A stretch of DNA of 64,000 nt from Bryopsis sp. KO-2023 (GCA_030272585.1 BSYQ01000004.1:2046001-2110000); one strand, 5' to 3'; shown: positions 9,601-22,937, numbered from the stretch's first letter. The notes: generated by a model not told the origin, from the sequence alone. Made by a program: numbers and translations.

Positions 9601-12600
9601 TCAGTTCCGTTCCCAAGCCAACTTATCGGAGTCTAACATGATGCTCCCCGAGCTTTCTTTCTTTTCGCCCTTTTCTCGATTTTTTGATTCACTGCCATCG
9701 AACTCAGGATTGTCGTCTCGTTGCTGGTACACATCATATTTCAACAGTCGGCAATCGACGCCCCCCACAGTCAGTGGATATTTTCGACTGGCCCTCATTC
9801 CGACGTGCCTGGTCAATTCAGGATCCCCGCTCAAAGCAAACACTTCCCTGCCTGCAGACAAAAAAACCCTGACAGTTTGAACCCATTTCGATTGAAGCTC
9901 AGCTTTTGCATCACTAAGAAACACCCAGGCAATGAACATTTAAACATGGGGCTGAGTCGGATTTTTTTTTTCCCTCCAAACAGTTTCCTCAATGACTACC
10001 ACCATGAGTGTGGGGTGACCTTCCGAAATTTTTCAATTTATCTTTAGCTCATATTCATCCATAATTATTAAATAAATATAAATACAAATGTTTATATTTA
10101 TTGTTCTTTGGCCTGAAGGTACATGCAGCAAAACAGGGAGAGGGCAAAAAAAATCCACCCCATAAAGACCATCGACCTCGTTCAACTCATATGAGCAAAG
10201 AATCGAACATCAATTTGGATACATCGTTTCGAATTCAATCCACCTGGACATGCTGTTCTGAAGAAAGTGCCAAGGTCTCGCCACGATTGCTCCAACCCAG
10301 CCAATATCCTGCACCAGCATGAACTCCCATTGAGGCAAACGTTTTCCAATAATCCAGCATCGACACGATTCTTGGAATTCATTCAAAATCGCAACAATGC
10401 TTGTACAAGAAAAACATTTGGATTTAAGAAGGAAAAAAAAAAGACTTCGAAAAGTAGTGATGTGAAGGTTCACCTGTCGTCAGTCAGACGGATTCCCCAT
10501 GGTGGATTTGTAACGACCAAGTCGGGGGCAGGCCTCGGCACCCAATTTGCGCAGTTGATGTTTTCCATCGTGCACATTTCTCGGACTTTTGCATTGTGAG
10601 TGACGATTCTGGCCATCTGCCAGGCTCTCTAAAGATTACCGTGCAACCACACAACAGTTAAGTTTTCCGCAAAATAATTAAAAAAAAAAAAAAACCGGCC
10701 CGGATTACCGAAAGGAAGAAATCCCCCCCCTCTCCTGAAGAATAATAAAACTAAACACCACAGGAAAAACCCTAACTTCCAACATTGTTTCAAGAATTGA
10801 TATCAAAATCAATTCTATATACAATCAGAAAATCAGAGGATCAACGTAGGGAGCGTGGCCGAAAGATATTTAGTCAGTTTTTTTTTGTTTTATTTAGTCT
10901 TATTTAAGCACGTGCATATGTGTTGTTTCTTCCAAAAATGTTTGGCGAACCTTTGCCAATGAACGGTGTGCGTACCGGATGGATTTCGCATCCCAGCAGT
11001 TTGCCTTGCCATTTCCTATTCACAACTTCGTCCGCATGATACATAAGCTTTTCCCACTGTTTGGGGTTGTAGTCAGGCCATTGTTGAAAAGGCCATTTGG
11101 TGCGGAAGCTTCCAGGGGCAATATTTCTCGCCATCAACCCAGCCTCACACAACAAAGTTCCGCTCCCACACATCGGATCCGCAAACACCGCATCTATATT
11201 TGTCAAACAAACACACACACAAACAGATTACCTCATATTGAGAGGGGGGATGAACATCGCTACCATAAAATGTAAAGGGCTGCTTTCCGATTGCCACCGA
11301 GAATCAAGAGGGAGGAGTCCAAAAGCCAGAAACCCTCAATGCACACAACAGTTTTTCATCCAAACTATGAAATTGTGTCTATGTCTTTGCTGAGCTAGTA
11401 TTGCTTATATGGGGAATTGCATTGCAAATGCACGATCGGCATGTACGACTGGGGCTTCTTTTGCCATAGTCAGTCGATGCATGGAAATTTCTGGGCAGTC
11501 TTGCAGGTCTTTGATCCAGCGTATGCCATGTTAAGGGGCATTACCGTTTCGCTCTTCAACAAGTTGATCCCAGCCGGCAACGTACAGCATCCCTGCAGCT
11601 GTCGCTTCGTTTAACACTGCCCTGTGCATCATGAATCTATACCCCCGCCTGCTCAAACGAACAAAACAACAAATGTATCGATTTCCCCATGTTCACTGAA
11701 CCAAAGTAAATAATATTGTGATGATCGAAAAGCCAGGAATAAAAAACGAACATTTTTCCCCACAAAAGAATTTTAATATCCCTGCTCCGTTCAAGAAATG
11801 GCATGATAGAGAAAGAAACAAAGCCCAGTTTGAGTTCTTGCACGATTTCTTAACCAAAGCAGTGTATTTATATCATGATATCCTTGGGGACAAAATTGGT
11901 CTGTTGGCTCACCTGCCTGTGCAGGGACTCTCCAGACAGGTCTCTGTACAGGGAAATTCTGTCTCGAAAAATGCTTGCATACAGTGGGAGGTCAGCAACC
12001 AGCTGCTGTGATGGACGCCTTTCAGAGGTGCCTGGTGGAGGGGGCCGAGGGTACCTGAAAATTAAAAAAATAAACAAACATCCAAACTCAAATAAACAAC
12101 CCCCCAAAGAAAATCTTTGATCAGGGAAAGATTCTGACTCGAATTCAAGCATTGACATGCAAAATATCTTTAATGCTGAGGAAATTATTACCCAGCGTCT
12201 CGCATGGCATCACAGACTGCGTCCCTGATTCTTTTGGTTGCGAGTTGAGAGTTTGAAATGTTTGTGCAGCTCCAGACATGACATCGAACGCTGATGCTTT
12301 GGTCTTTTTTCAAAAGATCCGGCCAGTGGGCACACTCCCTTGTGAAATCGTATATCTGCAATGAAGACCCAAGCTGATAAAACTCAGAAGAAAAGAGGTC
12401 GGGAAAAAAACTGACCGACAGAACCTCTGTTCTCCTGGCAGCTTTCTTGAACTGAAATCTGAGCCCACATCCGGCTCAATCAGACATTTACTTTCTCAAA
12501 ATACATTGCATCTGACGAAAACACTCAGGAATCCCCCAAACGCTACTGTAAGATACGTATTTTTTTTTTTTTTTCGATTCAATTATAGAACCGATGCAGC

Positions 12601-14130
12601 ACATCCCAACATCTTTTCCTCATGTGATTTTCAATTGCAAATAATAATAATAATACATAATAACAATATGAATGATAAACAATAATGTACAAACTAGACA
12701 ATAATGTTTTTTTTTTTAAACAAAGTTTATTCAGATTTTCGTTTCCACACTTCCACAAGGGATTTTTACTAGGTTTGCTCTATTTTTAGATGCAACTGTG
12801 GAGGGGTTTCTAGAGCCAACTTTATTTGAGCTGCACTTTTACTAAGGACAGGGCTAAATCACCTCGTTGTGGACGGCTTTCGTTGGGAAACTTTGCATAA
12901 TGTAAATTAAACATCCATTCATTCAATAGATAATAATGTGCATTTTCACTTCTTGCATATTATCGACTGTTCTTATTCTACTGACCGTGTCTCCGGCCTC
13001 TCGATTCACTGGCAGCTGAGCCTCTGCCAAAAGCACCTCCACCCTGATGCCTGTTCTTAACCACAGACAAGCTGCATACCCAGTGGCCAGAGTCCTTCCT
13101 CTGATTTCAAACACAGCACACACACACACTCTTCACTCTACTCATCTATTTTCGAACCCCTACAAAAAAGGATTCGCATTATTTCTTAACACTGGTCACC
13201 TCAGCCAAGAAATACAAGGTGGTGGATATTTCAGATATATCAACAATAAAAAAAAGGGTTCAAACAATGGTTTTTCTTCTGGAAGGATTAAAATCTCGAA
13301 CATCTGACGCGGGGAAAGCGTGCGTCTGCAAGAGGTAAAAAGAGTTTCATCATCATTATGCTTTCTGCTTTATGTAAGTATCATGCCGTCTGATAAATCC
13401 TCACTTGAAGTGCACGCCAGATTTCCCTGGGACGATGTCGTAGGCTGCAATTGTGTCGGCTGAAAGCTCAGAGGCCGTAATCTATAACAATGAATTCAAA
13501 AAAAAAGCATGAAAATCCACACATTTGAGGCAGAAATGTACGGAAGTGAGAGATTTTCATGCATTTGCTGCTGACCCTGCGTCTAATTTTTCCTTGTTCA
13601 ATTAGTCACTGGGAAGTTGAAGTTTTTTCCACAGCCAAGACTCCTCCTTGCATTGTTTTACACGTGATGTTTCATAATTTTATCATAGATACTCGAGCAA
13701 CACACAGTCACCAGAACAACAGTGGGGAATGAACGTTGAAGCACACTGGAGCGTGCAGGTCACAGTTCTACAATTCACAGTTCCATGGAAATTATAGACA
13801 GCGTATCGATGTTGTCTTCGTGTGCAGTACTGGTTTCCGGTTTCTGGCGAGGGGGCGGCGAGAGGGGTTTAGTTTCTGGCGGACCTCTTGCAGGAAGGGA
13901 TGACACGCCACGAAAAAACGATAGCCGTCATCTTCGCGCTGGGCCTCGCGTACACTCCTGTTACTTGCTACGTCGGTGTAGGATCGGTCGGCGGAACTCC
14001 AGCGGCCCTGTTGATCATCTCGCCGTCCTCCAGATCTTTTTCGACCAGGTCCCCTCCTCTTCGCAGCCGCTGCAACATTTCTCAGCAGTGCTTTGTTCGC
14101 GGAAGGAGAAAACAAACCGAATCGCAGCAT
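9601..14130 (-). CDS. THUMP-domain RNA (guanine-N2) methyltransferase, RlmL/UPF0020 type
   Basis: A ten-exon gene with a 442-aa product. Exons: 13885-14130, 13405-13481, 12986-13100, 12192-12355, 11917-12054, 11545-11648, 10976-11193, 10474-10616, 10244-10308 and 9601-9851. All phases close. The order follows bacterial RlmL: RFFVACHPFLQE start, THUMP region with VHFKGRTLATGYAA, then DLSGESLHRRGYR, the SAM-binding DPMCGSGTLLCEA, GCEIHP, the catalytic NPPWG, and a C-terminal half of the fold ending with FALSGDPELTRH. The family methylates guanine of large-subunit rRNA. The first ATG gives an Arg/Ala/Ser-rich leader, so plastid or mitochondrial import is likely (inference). Intron 5 (11649-11916) appears to be GC-AG: only that donor keeps the frame and the family motif LHRRGYR. 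The gene is divergent to DXS. Confidence 0.88.
12851..12924 (+). repeat. ~70-bp interspersed element, copy 1 (intronic)
   Basis: The core reads ggctaaatcacctcgttg, then gtggacggctttcgttggg, and ends ataatgtaaattaaacat. It matches 31842-31910 and the complement of 43127-43196. It lies in intron 3 of the minus-strand methyltransferase gene, so it is antisense to its host. Confidence 0.85.
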
Positions 14131-14862
14131 CCCCCGAAAGCACCAGGAAAACCGTCCACCCCAGCTCAAAACTTGTTCGAAGGGGCTGCAAAGTGACACG
14201 TAGATGGTGGCAACCCCCTCCAAAACTAAAAAAAAAACCTGTTGAAGTGTGGAAAGTATGACTGGGCGTTATGTCAGCATTGCCTCTGGCCAGCCCGTAA
14301 TTTGATCAGTGGAGTGGGTTTGATGTCCCTGAGATTCGTTGCTTTTGCGTTGGTTCGGCACAAAGTGCTCGGCAGTGGAGTAGTTCCGAAAGGAGCGGCT
14401 GTTTTCATCGGACGAAGGCTATCGCAAAACTAGCTGAAAGGCACCCCGTATCGGAATCCTTTCGATCGACCTGGCTCCGATGGCTGCTCCTTTGAGCGGG
14501 GTTATGGCTTCGCCTCTTCGAGCAGAAAAGGTGTGGGCGCGAACGACATTTTCGCGGACGTATGCTACTCCTCTCGGTTTCGGATAGATTCGTTACTGTT
14601 TCGGGGATTTTCAAGGCGTAGGTTGAGTGGAACGCGGTTTTCGACCCCATCTCCTCTTTGGGGAAAGTGGTGGTTCGCCTCTTCGGTCAAAGATTGATTG
14701 TTTCGCCAAAGAAATGCTCCACGACGCTTCTAGGAGCCTTCGTGACTCGCTCTGTGTCGTACTGGAGCTCGAAGCAATACGGAAAGTGCAAGTTATTGTC
14801 CCTAGTCTCCTGGACGTCGTGGAGTTTCGACTTCGTCGCGTCCGCAGTGGTTTCGGTCGCGC
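14131..14862. promoter_or_regulatory. Shared upstream region of the methyltransferase and DXS genes
   Basis: About 730 bp separate the proposed start codons of the divergent genes. The segment is richer in CpG than its surroundings. No TATA box was recognised. Parts of it may be 5' UTR. Confidence 0.45.
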
Positions 14863-17800
14863 ATGGCCGAGCGAGCTCAGCCTAGAGCTGCAGCAAGGGC
14901 GACTCCATGTCTTAGCCAGAATCCGTGGGGATTCGACGTCACTTGCGGTGTTAATTAAATTCGAGACGACCGACCCACGGATCTTAGCGAGATCTTTTTG
15001 TCGTCGCAGGTCGTCCGCAGTTTCCCAGGAAGCGCCAGTGGACGTCCTTTTGCTGCGAGAAGTGAGTCGGTAGCGTATATTTCAACAATACGAGAAAGGA
15101 TTTTTTTTTTTACTGTCGAGGGCAAAAACTTTGGGTTTGTGGAAACTCTAAGTCTGACTGCACTTGAGGCTCCCTTATCCTTTACTTTTTTCCCTTCATC
15201 CTTTATCCTCCTCTGCAATCCTACAATATGGCTTTTCTACTCAAGTCTACCAAAAGCCAAAAGCTTGATTGAAGTAGGATTTGTTTTTTTAAATTAAGGA
15301 ACCTGCCCAGAAGAGCCCAACCCACCAATCCCAATCCAAACAACAGGTTTCCATTGCTGATTTTTTTTGTTTTTTTGTTTTCCCTTATTTGCTAGCTCCT
15401 CTTCGCCATGGAAGGATCAGGCCTGTGACGGTCCGATCCAATTCATTCAACAATGAAGACAAGATGGTGAACTACTCCGATGGAGAGTGGGACAAGCTTT
15501 CCATCGACGAAATCGACGACTGGACCGAGCACGGCCCAGCCACGCCTCTGCTGGACACCGTAAATTTCCCCATTCACATCAAGAACTTCAACTCGGCCCA
15601 ACTCAGGCAGCTCTGCAAGGAGATTCGCTCGGACATCGTGCACACTGTTTCCAAAACGGGCGGGCATTTGGGAGCCAGTCTGGGGGTCGTGGAATTGACC
15701 GTCGCTTGTCATTATGTTTTCAACTGCCCCGATGATAAGATCATTTTCGATGTGGGGCATCAATGCTATGGGCACAAGATCCTGACCGGCAGAAGGAACA
15801 GGATGAGCACCATCAGGCAGACTGCGGGGCTGTCAGGTCGGTCCCGAATTCAAAGCGTGTATACGTATACAATTGTTGAGGGAAGGGGGAGGGGGGGAAA
15901 TAAGTTTGTGGAAAAGCACTAATTTTTTCCCAACCTCCAGCGTGCCAGAAAAGTGTTAGGAGGGTTGTTTTGGCCAAATCCGTTCCAAGGTCTCCAGAAG
16001 ATATGCCCTGTTAGTTTGTTTTAATTTTAATTGTTAATTGATGACCTAATTATATTTGTTTGTTGGTGGGGGTTTGCAATTCAGAAATTGTTTGCATTGA
16101 ACCTTTGCTTTGTCTTATTCTTTTTTTTTAATTGTTGGGGTGCTTCAGGATTTACCAAGAGAGATGAGAGCAAATACGATCCATTCGGAGCGGGTCACAG
16201 TTCCACCTCAATTTCTGCCGGTTTGGGAATGGCAGTGGGTCGTGACTTGAAATCGCGCAAAAACCATGTGATCTCTGTCATTGGGGATGGAGCCATCACC
16301 GGTGGTATGGCTTACGAAGCCATGAATCATGCTGGCTTCCTCGATACCAACATGATTGTGGTGCTTAACGACAATCAGCAGGTGTGCGGGGCATCGATTT
16401 GATGGATCGCAATCGCCATTTTTGTCCTCTGGGGCAGTGGGACCGCTTTATGCCCCGATTGGTCGAAAAATATTTACAAGTTATTTATATGTGCCTATCA
16501 TGTTTTGCTTTCCAAATTTTTGTTTCAAAAATATTCAAATGTTGATTTTTTTTCTATTCCTTTTTCCTTTTCTCTATTTTTTTTTCTTTTTTTTTTTGGG
16601 GGGGGGTTAAAGTACGGTGTTGCAACCCCCTTACTGCATTTATTTTTCAATTGTTTTGTATTTGTAAGTCGTCCCTAGAGAGGTTTCCTCAATATAACTT
16701 ATTGTCGATGTAGGTCTCCCTGCCCACCCAATACAACGGAAAAAACCAGGATCCAGTGGGTGCCTTGTCGAGCGCACTCGCTCGCCTCCAGGCCAACAAG
16801 CCACTTCGTGAATTGAGAGAAATCGCCAAGGGCGTCACGAAGCAGCTGCCGGAACCCATTCAAGAGGCAACTGTGAAAATTGACGAGTATGCCCGTGGTA
16901 TGATTTCCGGATCGGGGTCCACTCTCTTTGAGGAGCTGGGCCTGTACTACATTGGACCTGTCGATGGCCATAACTTGGACGATATGATCGCAGTTCTTCA
17001 AGGTAGGAAGCACAGCTACCTGTGTATTGGTCAAAAGCCCATGAAACCCATCCACCACCAGGGGTGATTATTTTCAAGAAAATGAGGAAATAAATTGAAT
17101 ATCTTACGTGGGAGATTTTTTTTTTCTATGAGGTTTTTGCTGACGATAGGATGGTGTTTTCTTTTTTCCCCTCCAGAAATCAAGTCTACCGAAACTGTGG
17201 GTCCTGTGTTGCTGCACATTGTGACCGAGAAAGGAAGGGGATATATCCCTGCAGAAACGGCGGCCGATAGAATGCATGGTGTCGTGAAATACGATCCTCG
17301 AACTGGGCAACAATTCAAAAAGGCAACGAAGGTGGGGATACAATAATACATAGGGAGCATCTTTGAGTATTTGAACCCATTCAAAAAAGACAGATAGATA
17401 TTCAATGTTGAAAGTACATGAACGACTAGCATACTCCCTGTCCTGGATTTTTATTCGTAGCCACACTGTTTTTCCAGTGTTGATTTCGATTTCTGCTTAA
17501 AACCATCTGCAAATCAAAAAGAAAAAACCCTCGGATTCGAGATGGAGGATCGATAATCTGATTCAAGGCTTGTTTTTTTTTCCCAAAATCTATCAGACGA
17601 TGTCCTACACCAACTATTTCGCGGATGCTCTGTCTGCGGAAGCCGAAAGAGACTCTCGAATCGTGGCGGTACATGCTGCAATGGCCGGCGGTACCGGACT
17701 GTACCGCTTTGACAACAAATACCCAGATCGAGTTTTCGATGTCGGTATTGCTGAACAGCATGCCGTGACGTTCGCAGCTGGGTTGGCGACGGAAGGCTTG

Positions 17801-18995
17801 ATCCCCTTCTGCACAATTTACTCGACGTTTTTGCAGAGAGGTTACGATCAAATCGTCCATGATGTGTGCCTCCAAAATCTGCCAGGTAGGCCCTTTATAT
17901 ATATATATATTACATATAGATGGTGTATCTCTTTTTTTCCGTCCCCTGAACAGCCAGCATGTTTCTGAAATGGGGTCAGAATACCAACCATGTGCAGGTG
18001 CTCTGCTTACTTCACGTCCAAAGAAACTGTGAGGTTAAAATTATGAAAAAAATGAGGAAAAACGGTTGGATTTCTTGCTGGTTTTTGCAGTGAGGTTTGC
18101 TATGGATCGAGCTGGGCTGGTGGGTGCCGATGGCTCCACTCATTGTGGTGCTTTCGACATTCCCTACATGGCATGCTTGCCAAACATGGTGGTGATGGCC
18201 CCCTCCAACGAAGCCGAGCTCATCAACATGGTGGCCACCTCCGTGCAAATCAATGACAGGCCCTCCTGTTTCCGCTACCCAAGAGGAAATGGAGTGGGCA
18301 TCGAATTGTCGGCGGAAGGAATCAGCCAAGATCTCAAGGGTACCCCCTTGGAGGTCGGAAAGGGGATTGTGAGAGTGAGCGGTTCGGATGTGTGTTTGGT
18401 GGGCTATGGATCTGCTGTTAATGAGTGCTTGAAGGCTGGCCAGCTGCTTTCGGATGCTGGGGTGTCCGCCACTGTGGTGGATGCTCGATTTTGCAAGCCT
18501 TTGGACGGAGCTCTGCTGAAGCAGGTGACCACCTTGAATTTGCAAGACAGCAAATCCCTGTTTTGGGAGTGGAAGTTTACCCATGTTTTTTTCTCTTTAT
18601 TCAAAGCTCAATGGAGACCCAGTTTTGGGGTACCTATTCCCTCAACAAATTGTGTAAAATTTTGTCAACCTTTATGAAACTTGTGAAAATCGAGAGAGAA
18701 CGTATATGTGTGATTTTTGCTGTAGTTGGTTGCGGAGCACCCGGTGATGTTGACCGTGGAGGAGGGTTCAATGGGGGGCTTCGGATCGCACGTGCTGTCA
18801 TTCATGGCGCTCGAAGGGCTGTTGGACGGCAAAATCAAGGTCAGACCTATGACCTTGCCTGATAGATTCCAGGACCAAGGTGCTTACGATGACCAACTGT
18901 CGGAGGCTGGGCTGACCGCCAGTCACATCGCTGTGACCGCTCTGCGAGTTCTGGGGAAATCGAGCGATGCCATGATGATGCAAAGTCAAAAGTGA
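14863..18995 (+). CDS. DXS: 1-deoxy-D-xylulose-5-phosphate synthase, plastid
   Basis: Condenses pyruvate and glyceraldehyde-3-phosphate, the first step of the plastid MEP isoprenoid pathway. Firm exons: 15396-15836, 16149-16381, 16714-17002, 17177-17331, 17597-17885, 18091-18524 and 18726-18995. They carry the DXS core: [15 protein letters not shown], the thiamine-diphosphate motif from GDGAITGG to [32 protein letters not shown] and [13 protein letters not shown]. The 5' end is less sure: 14988-15061 ends in a good donor (gtgagt) and gives a Ser/Arg-rich leader in frame, and 14863-14924 supplies an ATG if a short 63-bp intron is accepted. That model gives 748 aa, a little above the usual plant length. 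The leader looks like a plastid transit peptide. The enzyme call is certain; only the start is open. Confidence 0.95.
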
Positions 18996-20229
18996 AGTTT
19001 CTTTCTGTTTTCTGATTTGAATTGAAAATGCGAGCGAGTGGGTGTGTGAGAGGAAGGAATGGAGGATAATAGACATGCTATATTTATATTTGTTCTAGTC
19101 AAATCGGCACACAAGAGAGATCAGCATCTGTTTGTTTTGCTCGTTCTTGCCATCCAGTTGGATTTTGATCAGCGCACCCCGAAAGTGGATTCACGATGTT
19201 GTCGGGAAAGCGGGGTGGGGTGGGGTGGGGTGGGGAAATAGACGAGAAAGAGTCCTAGGAAGGATTTTATGAACAAAAAAATGAAAGATTTCATAATGCA
19301 TGAATCCTGCCAAGGAAAGAAAAGTGCGTGGCGTTTCGTTATTGCATGGGTATGCGTTTTCCCTCGATATTTCCGTATGGATTTGATATGTGGTTGGGTC
19401 GTCGGCTTGGCAAGAAAGATTCTTGTATACAAGTAGAGGTTAGTCATCGGGTGCCCAAGAGTGCGGCTCTGAATGGGGTTGGGTGGGTAGTTTTGAATGT
19501 GAGGAGAAGAATTTTGCACTGGGGATTATGGTGTGCGATGTAGAGGGAGGGGGGTGTTGGTCCGGAGGAAAAAGAGAGGGGGAGGGGGGGGTTCGAAGTT
19601 TACACAATTCGAGAAATTGAATGGGTCTATTAGACACTCGGTTTTTATGTTTTTGATTTGGAATCGATGAGTGTCCCCATCTCAGATTTTACATATTTAA
19701 AAATCCGTTTTTTTTTCCATTTTGTCCAAATTTTGACCTGTGGCAAATCGGCAGCTGCAAAAATTTTGAAAAAAGAGAAGCGCAGAAAAAAATGAAAGGA
19801 CTTGGAACATTTTTGGATGTTTGCCAGTTGCTGTGTAAAAAGTCATGGAGAGATCCTGAAAGAAAATGTTTTCTTTTTTTTTTGGGGGGGGGGGACTGTA
19901 GTGCATTCTTGCTGCGGGGTGAATTCATAATATGGGCTTGCTCAAAACCAGTGTTCATTTGAGAGGGGAATTCTGCCACATTTTTTCTTGTGATTTGGAA
20001 ATTTCGTGTGTTAATGAAACTCCCCTCTTTTTGACAAAAATTTTGGCAAGCAATACTCAACCAACTACCCAGCCCATCAATACAATTCCTCCTCTCGGAA
20101 TGGCTACAGAAAGCGCCCTTGATTGCGGACGACTTTCACGACCAGCCCCTCCACCGTCTGGATGGGGCTCGTTGACGTCCGCTATTTCCACACCACAGCG
20201 AGTCCGGCTGGCTCTTTTCCCAGTCAATA
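18996..20229. other. DXS 3' flank and STPG1 upstream region, with a G-quadruplex-prone run
   Basis: No gene was seen. At 19212-19235 the plus strand has five G4 tracts separated by single T's, a strong G-quadruplex candidate about 220 bp past the DXS stop. A G11 run lies near 19880. No TATA box was recognised before 20230. Confidence 0.6.
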
Positions 20230-22505
20230 ATGGACGACCCGGTGGGGGCTTGCGTCGAGCCCGGGAAAGACAGCCACCGTCAGGCTGGCCGGGCGACATG
20301 GGGCAAACTCTCGAAGCAACGTCAAGTGATGCGGACGTCATCTGCCCGCAAAGCCGTCAGCTCCATTCCATCCAAATTCAACACAATTTTGAACAAAAAC
20401 ATCAGGCAAGAAAAATCCCTCACATCAAACACATGCACCTGATTTTGGTGAGGGCGGCCAGATGAAATGGCATGCCAATGTCTGGATGCAGGGAGTTTGA
20501 TGGGTTTGGCACCCGGACTGCAAGATTTTCTGGGCAAGAGAAGGATATCAAGGAGGCACCTGGTCCGGGGACTTACCACGGAGAGAAATCGTTCGTCTGG
20601 GACCATGAGAGCTTGTCGTCCAAAGGCTACGGTGCATTCTTATCAAAAGACAAGAGGCTGAAATCGAAACCGATGGCCACCAGTCCAGGGCCAGGTGCAA
20701 TTAACTGGAAAATTCACATCAAATGCATGCAACTGATACTTGAAATTAGTTTGATTAGTGTAAGGGATCATGATAGTATTAGTCAGGTCATTCTAAAAAG
20801 GAAACATCTGGGCGTTCAGCCCTGGTCGTTTATTATTACTATTAATGGAATGGGTCATGGTCTGTTGATGTTTTCCATCGGTGTAGAAAGCCTTGTCCAA
20901 TATATAGAGGTATCCACTCCAAAAACAAAATTTGTCTTGGGCAGGCCAGTACTCAGCTACACACGACCACTTGGCGACAAAAAACTTCAATCGGGCATCC
21001 GTAACATCAGCTTTCCATGACAAGGTACTCGACTAAAGCTCACATCTGTGGTTGAACACCACCTTGTGTTGGAGTCCAATGGTTAATTGAGGCCTGATGT
21101 GGTCTTAGATCAACCCAAGTCCCGTCCAAGAGCCGGTCGATGTGACACCAGGACCTGGAAGTTATGACTCAATAAAGTGGGGGATTGAAAGAATGTGTGC
21201 ATGGGTTTGGAAACTTGATGGTAGAGTTGAAATCGAATTGAAATCATGCATAATTTATTTTGGCAGGATGCGAAGCGGAGCAGATGTGGTGTGGCGAAAG
21301 GGGGGATGCCGGGCTCCATTCGTTGCCATTGCACGAAGGCAAGATAAGCCCATGACCGGCTCTGGACCTTCTCCGGGGACTTACAATTTGGTGAGAATTG
21401 AAATATCGAAAAGGAGGAAATGCCCACCATTGGGCTTTTTTTTTCTTCTTCCGAAGACCATGGCAAAGAACGTGGTTTTCATGGTGTAAAAAAACGAGGT
21501 TAGTTCTGATATGACTGGAGTGCAAAGTTCTTTTCGGTTTGTCTTGCAGACCAAATCATGGGAGGTTGCCGAGAAGCAATCGACTCTCTTCAAGAAAAGC
21601 ACCGGCCGAGGGGGATTCGACTGCAATGAAGGAAAGGTATTGTAAGGATGCGGGGTGGCTTTTTCCCGTTTTCACAGGGATGCTCCTTTTGTACATGTTC
21701 AAAACCCCAGATCACCACCCAAGGAAATGCACAACGTTCACACGCAATACCAATTTTTGCTTGTCCTTGAATGCATTGATGTACTAATTTATTGCACTGT
21801 TGAAAAGTGTTTTTTTCTGTGTCAAGGGAACTCCAACCATTGTGTTGGGTGGGAGTCATGGGTCACAGGAAGTTGATTTGACACCGGGGCCAGCAGCTTA
21901 TGATATGAACTACGCAAAAAGCATCGAAAGAGGCATGGACTTGACCTGCAACCGAAAATCCAGTATGTTCATCACACCAGAGCAAGCAGAACGAAGGTAT
22001 GTGCTTGTTGCATTTTGTTCTTTTCTTTTTTGTGACCTCAGGGGAAATTCAGCAATGGAGTTGGGATCTTGTGGTAAAAATGCTTCAACAAGAAAAAATC
22101 CAATTCACCACTGGGTGATTCGGAGTTAGTCGAGGTTGCCATGCGAGTGTCAGTGAGAAATTCTTTCTTTTTTTTGATTTTTTTTGCAGAGGAAACACCT
22201 GCTTCTTACCAAAAAAGAAAACAAAACAAAACAATTTTTTTTTCTTGTGTGAATGCAACAGGGGCATGATTTTCAAAAGAAGGAACAAGAAACCGATCCC
22301 TGGACCGGGGACGTACGACACTGCACGCTTAGAATCCCCCCGAAAAAACATCTCATCGCCTTTTATGAGCAAGGTTGAAAAAATAGCTGCAAGAAACAAC
22401 GGAGTGTCTAGGGCATCCCCCGGACCAGCATTCTACACACCCCCGGTGCAACAGAAAAAATCGTTCCATCTGAATGCCAGACATCGATTCCTACCATCTA
22501 CATGA
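20230..22505 (+). CDS. STPG1: Sperm-tail PG-rich repeat (SHIPPO) protein, STPG1-like
   Basis: An eight-exon gene with a 383-aa product. Exons: 20230-20405, 20492-20694, 20945-21024, 21109-21176, 21267-21390, 21550-21636, 21827-21996 and 22262-22505. It has about seven STPG repeats: APGPGTYH, SPGPGQYS, TPGPGSYD, SPGTYN, TPGPAAYD, IPGPGTYD and SPGPAFY. The N-terminal SSIPSKFNTI and the C-terminal KKSFHLNARHRF resemble animal STPG1 (also called MAPO2). Proteins of this type sit along ciliary microtubules, so the alga is expected to be flagellate. Intron 1 (20406-20491) seems to be GC-AG (atcag then gcaaga), because the other frames hit stops. Further 5' exons cannot be excluded; the ATG used is the first in frame after the region turns coding. 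Confidence 0.87.
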
Positions 22506-22937
22506 TCTTTTTCTTACAGGGGTGGGGGAGGGATATCCTAGCCTGATGGGTTTGCTGATGAAAGAAATCAAATGCTGAGATTCAGTTATGCACTGATGGG
22601 TTTTTTCCCTTTAATTTGATGTCGTGATGGCATGCATTCGTCTGTCAACAGTCATTTACACGTTCTTGAAATTTTCTATCAGCAATTCTAACTTCTAGCT
22701 TTGTGTTTTGTTTTGCCCTTCCTTTGTCTTGGTCAACTCAACATCGTCTTTACCGATTCCCCCCCCCCTTTCCCGCCTTTAAAAGATTAAAAAAAAAAAA
22801 GAACAAAAAAACAAAAAGAAAAAAAAGAAGAAAGAATAAAAATACCAAAAAATTGTTAAATTGGAGTCTACATTGGGGACCAAAAAAAAATCAAAACAAA
22901 AAAAATGAACTTTCTCCCTCCGACTGACAGCTTCTTC
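22506..22937. other. Gap between convergent 3' ends
   Basis: Tail-to-tail spacer between the STPG1-like and Dispatched-like genes. It contains a C9 run (near 22760) and a long A-rich stretch (22790-22910). No coding signal was seen. Confidence 0.6.

Noticed and set aside
14131-14223. Longer start for the methyltransferase (frame opens at 14223)
   Set aside because: The upstream start would be TTG; the first ATG at 14130 gives a good targeting leader.
20101-20465. Frame starting MATESALDC as the STPG1 N-terminus
   Set aside because: The overlapping frame from 20230 carries the family motif SSIPSKFNTI and joins exon 2 in phase; the other frame does not.
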